From Jatrophihabitans sp. (GTDB taxonomy: Bacteria > Actinomycetota > Actinomycetes > Mycobacteriales > Jatrophihabitantaceae), in assembly GCA_025966255.1 (NCBI GenBank), contig JAOPVG010000586.1:1-10967 (forward strand): 10,967 nt of DNA, given 5' to 3'. The position numbers were made by a program, and so were the translations under genes. Positions 1-4,612 of the stretch are shown in pieces; the stretch's first letter is position 1; every line of letters begins with the position of its first letter. The notes beneath the pieces were generated by a model. It did no database searches. It was given only the letters and a program-made list of their open reading frames with translations, and was not told the DNA's origin.

Positions 1-395
1 AGTCGCAGAGTGCGACGACCACGGCCACCCCGGCCGATGGATCCGCACAGGCAAGTACCTCCGCGTCCGGCACTGCGACCCGGCAACCCGATACCTCGAC
101 GGCAAAGGCGTTGGTCACCCTCGCCGACATCCCGGTCGGTCAGGCCGTGTCGGTGAACCTGCCCGGGAACAAACCCGGCATCGTGTCGCGGACGTCGCAA
201 ACGGGCGCAGCGTGCTTCAGCGCGATCTGCACGCACATGGGATGCACAGTCAAGCCGAGCGGGGACAAGCTCGACTGCCCCTGCCACCAATCGCAGTTCG
301 ACGCCAAGTCGGGCCAGGTCCTGGCCGGGCCGGCGCCCGCACCGCTGCCGAAGGTCGCGGTGAAGGTCGTCGGCGGCGAGGTCGTCCTCGGCTGA
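1..395 (+). CDS. Rieske [2Fe-2S] protein, 5' end outside window
   Basis: This is a small Rieske iron-sulfur electron-transfer protein. Both cluster boxes are visible: CTHMGC (bases 228-245) and CPCHQSQF (bases 276-299). By family knowledge the first Cys and the His of each box bind the 2Fe-2S cluster, and the remaining Cys of each box form a disulfide. The frame is open back to the window edge (first full codon at base 3), and its first ~35 codons encode a Ser/Thr/Ala-rich stretch. That fits a linker between an export signal or lipoprotein anchor (off the edge) and a single C-terminal Rieske domain. A TTG at 111 is in frame but lies inside the coding region and is unlikely to be the start. 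Soluble single-domain Rieske proteins of this kind are common and often unassigned in actinobacteria, so the redox partner cannot be told. The gene stops 3 bases before the convergent prcA stop. Confidence 0.9.
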   Translation, partial: SQSATTTATPADGSAQASTSASGTATRQPDTSTAKALVTLADIPVGQAVSVNLPGNKPGIVSRTSQTGAACFSAICTHMGCTVKPSGDKLDCPCHQSQFDAKSGQVLAGPAPAPLPKVAVKVVGGEVVLG

Positions 396-398
396 CCG

Positions 399-1265
399 CT
401 ATTCGGAGGTGACGTTGTCGCCGCCGTCGCCGTTCGCATCGCGGCCGCCGTTCGCATCGGGGCCGCCGTTCGCGTCGCCGTCGGCGGTGGCGTCGCCGTC
501 GGTGGTGGCGTCGTGCGGCGGTGTGTCGACCGGCGCGGGCTCGGCGGGCTCGGCTTCGTCCGGCGCCGGCGCCGGAAGCAGTTCGGTCAGCGCCGTACCG
601 GTGAAGCGGCGGAACTTGCGCTTGCCGCGGTTGCGGTCGAGCACGGCGACCTCGAGCTGGCCGGCCGGCAGCGAGCGCGGTGCGCCGTTCGAGCCGCCCA
701 CGGTGCCGAGGGCACGTACGGCGGCGCCGAGCGCGTCCTCCAGCGACTGCCCGCCCACGAAGGCGTTGCGCATCTCGGTGGTCAGCGCCTCGGCCTGCCC
801 GCCCATCACCATGAACTCCGGCTCGTCGACGATGGTGCCGTCGTAGGTGAGGCGGTACAGCTGATCGAACTCGGCGCTGTGGCCGACCTCGGCGACGCAG
901 ATCTCGACCTCATAGGGCTTCTGCTGCTCGGTGAAGATCGAGCCGAGCGTCTGCGCGTAGGCGTTGGCCAGGGCGCGCGCCGTGACGTCGCGCCGGTCGT
1001 AGGAGTAGCCCCGCAGGTCGGCCAGCCGAATGCCGGCGACGCGGAGGTTCTCGAACTCGTTGTACTTGCCAACCGCGGCGAAGCCGATGCGGTCATAGAT
1101 CTCGCTGACCTTGTGCAGCGCCGAGCTCGCGTTCTCGGCGACGAACAGGACACCGTCGGCGTAGGTGAGCACGACGACGCTGCGACCGCGGGAGATCCCC
1201 TTGCGCGCGAACTCGGAACGGTCGCGCATGATCTGCTCGGCCGATGCGTAGAACGGCATGCTCAT
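399..1265 (-). CDS. prcA: 20S proteasome alpha subunit PrcA
   Basis: This encodes the alpha (outer ring, gating) subunit of the actinobacterial 20S proteasome. Alpha rings cap the two PrcB rings and dock the Mpa/ARC ATPase or other activators. The N-terminus ([23 protein letters not shown]) fits the mycobacterial PrcA gating segment, and motifs such as the [17 protein letters not shown] and [20 protein letters not shown] stretches are family hallmarks. Residues 1-230 cover the normal domain. Residues 231-288 are an extra Pro/Ala/Glu then Asp/Asn/Gly tail containing five hexapeptide repeats, which makes the protein 288 aa against about 248 in M. tuberculosis. The first ATG (1265) is preferred over the one two codons on because GGGGAG lies about 8 bases upstream of it. 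The gene follows prcB by 30 bases and is surely cotranscribed with it. It meets the Rieske gene tail to tail. Confidence 0.97.
   Translation of the reverse strand: MSMPFYASAEQIMRDRSEFARKGISRGRSVVVLTYADGVLFVAENASSALHKVSEIYDRIGFAAVGKYNEFENLRVAGIRLADLRGYSYDRRDVTARALANAYAQTLGSIFTEQQKPYEVEICVAEVGHSAEFDQLYRLTYDGTIVDEPEFMVMGGQAEALTTEMRNAFVGGQSLEDALGAAVRALGTVGGSNGAPRSLPAGQLEVAVLDRNRGKRKFRRFTGTALTELLPAPAPDEAEPAEPAPVDTPPHDATTDGDATADGDANGGPDANGGRDANGDGGDNVTSE
430..519 (-). repeat. 18-bp imperfect tandem repeat in the prcA tail
   Basis: There are five 18-bp units in direct tandem (430-447, 448-465, 466-483, 484-501, 502-519). The first two differ at one base and the last is the most diverged. They encode PrcA residues 252-281 as [24 protein letters not shown] and DANGDG. 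The period is a multiple of three, so copy-number changes keep the frame. The repeat is seen directly; its role is unknown. Confidence 0.85.
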
Positions 1266-1295
1266 GCTGATGGCTCCCCGCCTGCTGCGATGTGT

Positions 1296-2141
1296 CTAGG
1301 CGCCCGGACGGGCTTCGCGGTCGGCGAGGATGGCCCGCACGACCGAGTCGAGTTCGTCGTCGGCGACCCGTTCCGCGCCCGCGGACGTCGCGAGCATCAC
1401 GACCGGGAAGATGCCCCGGGTGAGGTCAGGGCCACCGGTGGCGGAGTCGTCGTCGGCGGCGTCGTACAACGCCTCGACGACAACGCTGATCACCGCGGCG
1501 CGATCGAGGTTCGGGCGCCACAGTTTCTTCAGCGCCCCGCGGGCGAACAGCGAGCCGGACCCCACCGAGTGGTGGTGCTGCTCCGGGTACCGACCGCCGG
1601 TCACGTCGAAGCTGAAGATCCGGCCGGCGCTGGCGGCATCCGGCGCGTCCTGGTCGAAGCCGGCCAGCAGGGGCACGACGGCCAGGCCCTGCATGGCTTC
1701 GGCGAGGTTGCCACGCACCATCGTGGCAAGCCGGTTGGCCTTTCCGTCCAGCGTGAGCTGAGTGCCTTCGATCTTCTCGTAGTGCTCCAGCTCGACCTGG
1801 TAGAGGCGCACGATCTCGATGGCCAGCCCAGCGACGCCGGCGATCCCGACGAGGCAGTAGTCGTCGGCGGCGAAGACCTTCTCGATGTCGCGCTGCGCGA
1901 TGAGGTTGCCGGCGGTGGCCCGGCGGTCGCCGGCCATGACCGCGCCGTCGGCGTAGGTGGCCGCAACGATGGTGGTGCCGTGCGCAACGGCGGCCGATTC
2001 GCCGAGGCGTCCGGGCAGCAGCTCGGGCGAGGCGGCGGAGACGAACTCGGCGAAGGACGAGGAACCGGGCGAGGTGGCGTAGCGCAGGATCCCGTGCGGA
2101 CCGCTTGGACCCGCGTAGTGGCCCGATCGGTCGATGCTCAA
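1296..2141 (-). CDS. prcB: 20S proteasome beta (catalytic) subunit PrcB
   Basis: This is the proteolytic subunit of the 20S proteasome. It is made as a precursor and cleaves itself before the catalytic threonine. The propeptide is residues 1-55 and ends AHG; processing between G55 and T56 exposes Thr1 of the TTIVA motif. Other active-site residues fall where expected: D72 (Asp17 in mature numbering) in AGDRRAT and K88 (Lys33) in RDIEKVF. The stretches [25 protein letters not shown] and [17 protein letters not shown] are near-identical to mycobacterial PrcB as recalled. The start is a TTG at 2141, chosen because GAGGAG sits 5 bases upstream and the protein then has a normal length (281 aa). 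It lies 30 bases upstream of prcA but 307 bases downstream of pup, and may have its own promoter in that gap. Confidence 0.97.
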   Translation of the reverse strand: MSIDRSGHYAGPSGPHGILRYATSPGSSSFAEFVSAASPELLPGRLGESAAVAHGTTIVAATYADGAVMAGDRRATAGNLIAQRDIEKVFAADDYCLVGIAGVAGLAIEIVRLYQVELEHYEKIEGTQLTLDGKANRLATMVRGNLAEAMQGLAVVPLLAGFDQDAPDAASAGRIFSFDVTGGRYPEQHHHSVGSGSLFARGALKKLWRPNLDRAAVISVVVEALYDAADDDSATGGPDLTRGIFPVVMLATSAGAERVADDELDSVVRAILADREARPGA

Positions 2142-2146
2142 CGTCG

Positions 2147-2152
2147 CTCCTC
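2147..2152 (-). promoter_or_regulatory. Ribosome binding site fixing the TTG start of prcB
   Basis: GAGGAG on the - strand with 5 bases to the TTG codon at 2141-2139. It is a strong Shine-Dalgarno match and is the reason for accepting a rare start codon. Confidence 0.8.
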
Positions 2153-2176
2153 GCTGGGGTGGTGGGACTGACTGCG

Positions 2177-2182
2177 ACCCTA
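2177..2182 (-). promoter_or_regulatory. Candidate -10 element for prcBA
   Basis: TAGGGT on the - strand, 35 bases upstream of the prcB start, which would put transcription start near 2170. The same hexamer precedes pup at a similar distance. No clear -35 (TTGACA-like) element is seen at 17-18 bases, so this is only a candidate. Confidence 0.3.
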
Positions 2183-2448
2183 CCGACGCCGCGCCAGTCG
2201 TCGCGCTCAGGTCAGGCGACGCGTGGCCCGACCGCGGGCCTGGACCCGAGCCGGATCGTCACAGCCCAGGTCGGCGATCGCGCGGATCATCAGGTCGGTG
2301 CGTCCCGGAACTGGCCACGGGCGCCGACTTCGCGCAATAAGAAGGCCGAACCGTCCCGGCTCCGCACCTTCGGCGTGAAGTCCGAGACGGGACTATCTTG
2401 ACGGCGATCCGGGCAGAACTTGCTCGATTCCGGGCCGTCCAAGATCAT

Positions 2449-2655
2449 CTATTGGCCCCCTTTTTGCACGAATGCCCGAACGAAGTCCTCGGCATTCGTC
2501 TCGAGCACATCGTCGATCTCGTCCAAGATCGCGTCGACGTCTTCGGTGAGCTTCTCGTGCCGCTCGCTCACATCGGTAGACGAATCGACGGTCTCGTCGA
2601 CCTCGTCCTCGTGCGTGCGTTGCGGCCGGCTCTGGCCGCTGTCGTGGGTAGGCAT
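2449..2655 (-). CDS. pup: Prokaryotic ubiquitin-like protein Pup
   Basis: Pup is the small disordered tag that PafA ligates to substrate lysines, marking them for the Mpa/ARC-proteasome. The protein is 68 aa. The acidic, Asp/Ser/Thr-rich N-terminal half leads into the conserved helical segment (residues 33-62: EKLTEDVDAILDEIDDVLE...). The end is the diagnostic FVQKGGQ. The last residue is Gln, so the tag must be deamidated to Glu by Dop before ligation. M. tuberculosis Pup (64 aa) ends the same way. The ATG at 2655 has a purine-rich AGAGAGGGGG just upstream and gives the expected length. It heads the pup-prcB-prcA series, but dop, its usual upstream neighbour in many actinobacteria, is absent here; the upstream gene is a divergent VOC protein. 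Confidence 0.97.
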   Translation of the reverse strand: MPTHDSGQSRPQRTHEDEVDETVDSSTDVSERHEKLTEDVDAILDEIDDVLETNAEDFVRAFVQKGGQ

Positions 2656-2682
2656 CGCGGCCCCCTCTCTCGCTTCGATCTC

Positions 2683-2688
2683 ACCCTA
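2683..2688 (-). promoter_or_regulatory. Candidate -10 element for pup
   Basis: TAGGGT on the - strand (context gagcTAGGGTgag), 27 bases upstream of the pup ATG. It matches the actinobacterial TAnnnT form and would start the transcript near 2676 with a leader of about 20 bases. No good -35 is visible. Confidence 0.4.
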
Positions 2689-2718
2689 GCTCGCACCAGT
2701 GTCGATATCTCGCGCGAC

Positions 2719-2735
2719 GCGGTGTCAGACACCGC
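2719..2735. promoter_or_regulatory. Perfect 17-bp palindrome, operator candidate
   Basis: GCGGTGTC-A-GACACCGC is an 8+1+8 perfect inverted repeat in the 96-base divergent region between pup (-) and the VOC gene (+). It ends 3 bases before a candidate -10 for the VOC gene, spanning roughly -33 to -17 of that promoter. It lies about 40-60 bases upstream of the candidate pup start. That placement suits a repressor site. The regulator is not identifiable from this window. Confidence 0.55.
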
Positions 2736-2738
2736 ACC

Positions 2739-2744
2739 TATCCT
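2739..2744 (+). promoter_or_regulatory. Candidate -10 element for a leaderless VOC transcript
   Basis: TATCCT ends 7 bases before the ATG at 2752, the spacing expected if transcription starts at or next to the A of the start codon. No Shine-Dalgarno sequence precedes this ATG, which also suggests a leaderless mRNA. Confidence 0.4.
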
Positions 2745-2751
2745 CGCCGGC

Positions 2752-3189
2752 ATGACCGTTCCTGGTGTCGTCAGCCTCATCACCCTCGGTGTGTCCGACG
2801 TCGCGGCGTCGACGCGGTTCTATTCAGCCCTCGGGTTCGAGCTCTCCTCCGGCTCCGTCGAGGGCGAGGTGAGCTTCTTCCGCACGGCGGGTGCCCGGCT
2901 CGGGCTCTACGGCGCCGACGATCTGCGCCGCGACGCCCAGGCCGGCCCGCCGGGCGAGCCTGGCGCCTTTCGAGGCGTCACCCTCGCGATCAACGTGGCC
3001 TCGCCGGAGATCGTCGACACCGCATTGGAGGTCGCCCGCACGGCCGGCGCCCGCATCGCCAAGCCGGCCCAGGCCACCGACTGGGGCGGCTACCACGCCT
3101 ATTTCGCCGATCCCGACGCTCACCTGTGGGAGATCGCGCACAACCCGTACTGGCCGATCGGACCCGACGGCGTGCCGCAGCTGCCCTGA
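2752..3189 (+). CDS. VOC-fold (glyoxalase/bleomycin-resistance-like) protein
   Basis: This is a 145-aa single-unit protein of the vicinal oxygen chelate superfamily. It shows the two beta-alpha-beta-beta-beta modules: residues 7-60 (ITLGVSDVAASTRFYSALGFE) and 76-135 (ending GGYHAYFADPDAHLWEIAHNPYW). The phrases GVSDVxxSxxFYxxLGF and GGYxxYFxDPDxHLWEI are typical of a large uncharacterised VOC branch. E127 is the usual C-terminal metal ligand. The N-terminal His ligand is not evident (TLGV), and the middle-strand position that is often HN in relatives reads IN here. Metal binding and enzyme activity are therefore uncertain, and the substrate is unknown. The frame is open further upstream over pup, but the ATG at 2752 gives the normal family length and matches a leaderless promoter. 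It diverges from pup and converges on the SDR gene with a 21-base gap. Confidence 0.85.
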   Translation: MTVPGVVSLITLGVSDVAASTRFYSALGFELSSGSVEGEVSFFRTAGARLGLYGADDLRRDAQAGPPGEPGAFRGVTLAINVASPEIVDTALEVARTAGARIAKPAQATDWGGYHAYFADPDAHLWEIAHNPYWPIGPDGVPQLP

Positions 3190-3210
3190 CCGCTCAGCTG
3201 CCTCGACCGC

Positions 3211-3978
3211 TCACATCATGTAGAACGCGTGCGTCGTGGTAACGCCGCCGTCGACGGCGAACTCCCCGCCGGTGCAGTACGAGCTGCGGTCGCTGGCCAA
3301 GAAGAGCACGACCTCGGCGACATCCTCCGACTCGCCCATCCGGCCGATCGGGATCCGCTTGGCCGCCGGAGACAGATCGATGTCGTGCCCGCCGGCGGCG
3401 TCCTTCACCATGTCGGTAACGATCATGCCGGGGTGGACCGAGTTCACCCGGATCTTTTTCGGCCCGAGCTCGAGCGCGGCCACCTTCGTCATGCCGCGGA
3501 TCGCGAACTTGGTAGCGGCGTAGGCCGTGAGGTACGGCATGCCGGCCAGGCCCTCGATCGACGAGATATTCACGATCGAACCGCCGTTGCCGGCGACGAT
3601 CATCGCCTTGGACACCGCCCGCATGCCGAGGAACGTCCCGACCTGATTGATGTTGACGATCTTCATGTAATCATCGAGTGGCATGTCCGAAAGCGCGGCG
3701 AAGCGCAGGATGCCCGCATTGTTGACCAGCACGTCCACGCCGCCTAGCGTCGCCACGGCCTCGTCGACGACCGCGGTCCAGTCGTCCTCGGCCGACACGT
3801 CCAGGTGCCGGTAGTACGCCGCCGCACCGAGCGACTCGGCCAGCTCCTTGCCGATGTCATCAAGGATGTCGCCGATGACCACCGTCGCGCCCTCGGCAAC
3901 GAACAGCCGAGCCGCAGCGGCGCCCTGCCCGCGCGCCGCGCCGGTGATGATCGCAACCTTGCCGTCCAGAGATCCCAT
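3211..3978 (-). CDS. Short-chain dehydrogenase, 3-alpha,20-beta-hydroxysteroid dehydrogenase-like
   Basis: This is a classical SDR of 255 aa with a Rossmann fold and NAD(P)-dependent alcohol/ketone oxidoreduction. Motifs in order: cofactor loop TGAARGQG (12-19); acidic D37 at the end of beta-2, favouring NAD(H); LDV (59-61); NNAG (86-89); catalytic tetrad N111, S140, Y153, K157 (YAATK); C-terminal GGEFAVDGG. The stretches VVIGDILD, NISSIEGLAG and TKFAIRGMTKVAALELGP strongly recall M. tuberculosis Rv2002 (FabG3), a 3-alpha,20-beta-hydroxysteroid dehydrogenase. That similarity is from memory. Many relatives are annotated as glucose 1-dehydrogenase, so the true substrate is open. The ATG at 3978 has a weak GGAAG about 8 bases upstream. 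It lies 73 bases downstream of the transporter operon on the same strand and may be read through from it. A 6+5+6 inverted repeat sits in that gap. Confidence 0.93.
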   Translation of the reverse strand: MGSLDGKVAIITGAARGQGAAAARLFVAEGATVVIGDILDDIGKELAESLGAAAYYRHLDVSAEDDWTAVVDEAVATLGGVDVLVNNAGILRFAALSDMPLDDYMKIVNINQVGTFLGMRAVSKAMIVAGNGGSIVNISSIEGLAGMPYLTAYAATKFAIRGMTKVAALELGPKKIRVNSVHPGMIVTDMVKDAAGGHDIDLSPAAKRIPIGRMGESEDVAEVVLFLASDRSSYCTGGEFAVDGGVTTTHAFYMM

Positions 3979-3993
3979 GTGCCGGCTTCCGTT

Positions 3994-4010
3994 CGTGCTG
4001 AAGGAGCACG
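3994..4010. promoter_or_regulatory. Inverted repeat upstream of the SDR gene
   Basis: CGTGCT-GAAGG-AGCACG (+ strand) is a perfect 6+5+6 inverted repeat, 16-32 bases before the SDR ATG. It may be an operator or a small RNA hairpin in the leader or operon joint. It has no T-run, so it is not a typical intrinsic terminator. Confidence 0.4.
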
Positions 4011-4051
4011 GCGTGCGAATGCAGGCCGCGAAGTGTGGACTTGCGCAGAGT

Positions 4052-4612
4052 TCAGATCAGGTAGGGGCGGCAGACCCGGCAGGTACCGAGGTCGACTTCC
4101 CGACCGGTGAGGACGTGTAGGTCGTCGCGGTGCGCGATCAATGCGCAGTCGCGCCGGTGGACAGTCGACCCCGTCCCGGCCAGCACCGGCACCGCGCCGG
4201 GGTCGGCCACCGCGGTCGGCTCGGCCGCCCCGGACCGCGGCGAGCGCGAAACCAGGTCGGCGAGGACGAGCATCGTGTCGGCCAACTGCCGGGCGCTCTC
4301 GCGTTGTTCGTTGGCGACCTTGGCCAGCCACGCGCCGAAGTAGAGGAAGCCGCCGAGGAACACCAGCCCCAGCCCGAGCAGGCCGCCGGAGATCATGTAC
4401 GACGTCTGGTCGTAGGCGTAGTGGGAGTGCGCCACGCCGTACCAGCCGATGAGGATTGCGACGATCCCCAACGGCATGAGCACTGCGCCGGCGGTGAACA
4501 GCACGAACTGCAGGGTGCGATACCGCTGGTCGCGGACGGCCGCAGGGTTGACCACTTGGGTGCCGGCGGCCTGCTGCGGCCGCCGCGGGATCGCCATCGT
4601 CGACGCCATCAT
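4052..4612 (-). CDS. Two-TM membrane protein with C-terminal zinc-ribbon-like motif
   Basis: No named family is recognised. The 186-aa protein has a basic N-terminal tail (~1-33), a first membrane span (~34-59), a short loop with His and Tyr (~60-72) and a second span (~73-97). A charged segment follows (AKVANEQRESARQLADTM), then an Ala/Pro linker (~124-148). It ends in a compact motif H152-x3-C156 ... C178-x2-C181 followed by RPYLI. The HxxxC...CxxCRP pattern resembles Ada-type small zinc ribbons and suggests metal binding. Positive charges flank both spans on the tail sides, so both termini are probably cytoplasmic. The start abuts the stop of the upstream gene (TAG|ATG ATG), so the second ATG is also possible; an AAAGG element lies 8-11 bases upstream. 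This implies translational coupling to the anchored surface protein and, through it, to the ABC transporter. Confidence 0.8.
   Translation of the reverse strand: MMASTMAIPRRPQQAAGTQVVNPAAVRDQRYRTLQFVLFTAGAVLMPLGIVAILIGWYGVAHSHYAYDQTSYMISGGLLGLGLVFLGGFLYFGAWLAKVANEQRESARQLADTMLVLADLVSRSPRSGAAEPTAVADPGAVPVLAGTGSTVHRRDCALIAHRDDLHVLTGREVDLGTCRVCRPYLI

Larger units (their letters stand above)
2142..2448 (-). other. 307-base pup-prcB spacer
   Basis: No convincing gene is found on either strand. On the - strand a frame runs open from 2392 to a stop at 2207-2209. Its only ATG (2290) would give a 27-aa peptide ([16 protein letters not shown]...) with no good ribosome binding site, so I do not call it. 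The spacer holds the prcB ribosome binding site and a candidate -10 (2177-2182). It also holds short overlapping inverted repeats around 2341-2373 (gaagg/ccttc and gccgaa/ttcggc); these lack a T-run and are too weak to call a terminator. The spacer is much longer than the gaps elsewhere in the - strand operons of this window. Confidence 0.5.

Noticed and set aside
111..395. TTG at 111 as the start of the Rieske gene
   Set aside because: The frame continues upstream to the window edge with a plausible secreted-protein linker, so the true start is outside.
513..2171. Very long open frame on the + strand (552 codons) opposite prcA and prcB
   Set aside because: It lies antisense to two certain proteasome genes and its protein is Arg/Gly/Val-rich low-complexity, as expected for a shadow frame in GC-rich DNA.
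2207..2290. 27-codon - strand ORF in the pup-prcB spacer ([16 protein letters not shown]...)
   Set aside because: No ribosome binding site, no recognised family and no overlap with neighbours; could be a relic but unsupported.
2341..2373. Possible terminator hairpin between pup and prcB
   Set aside because: Only 5-6 bp stems with an 18-21 base loop, competing alternatives and no T-run.
2398..2751. In-frame upstream extension of the VOC gene across pup
   Set aside because: It would run antisense through pup and add ~118 residues foreign to the family; the ATG at 2752 gives the normal length.
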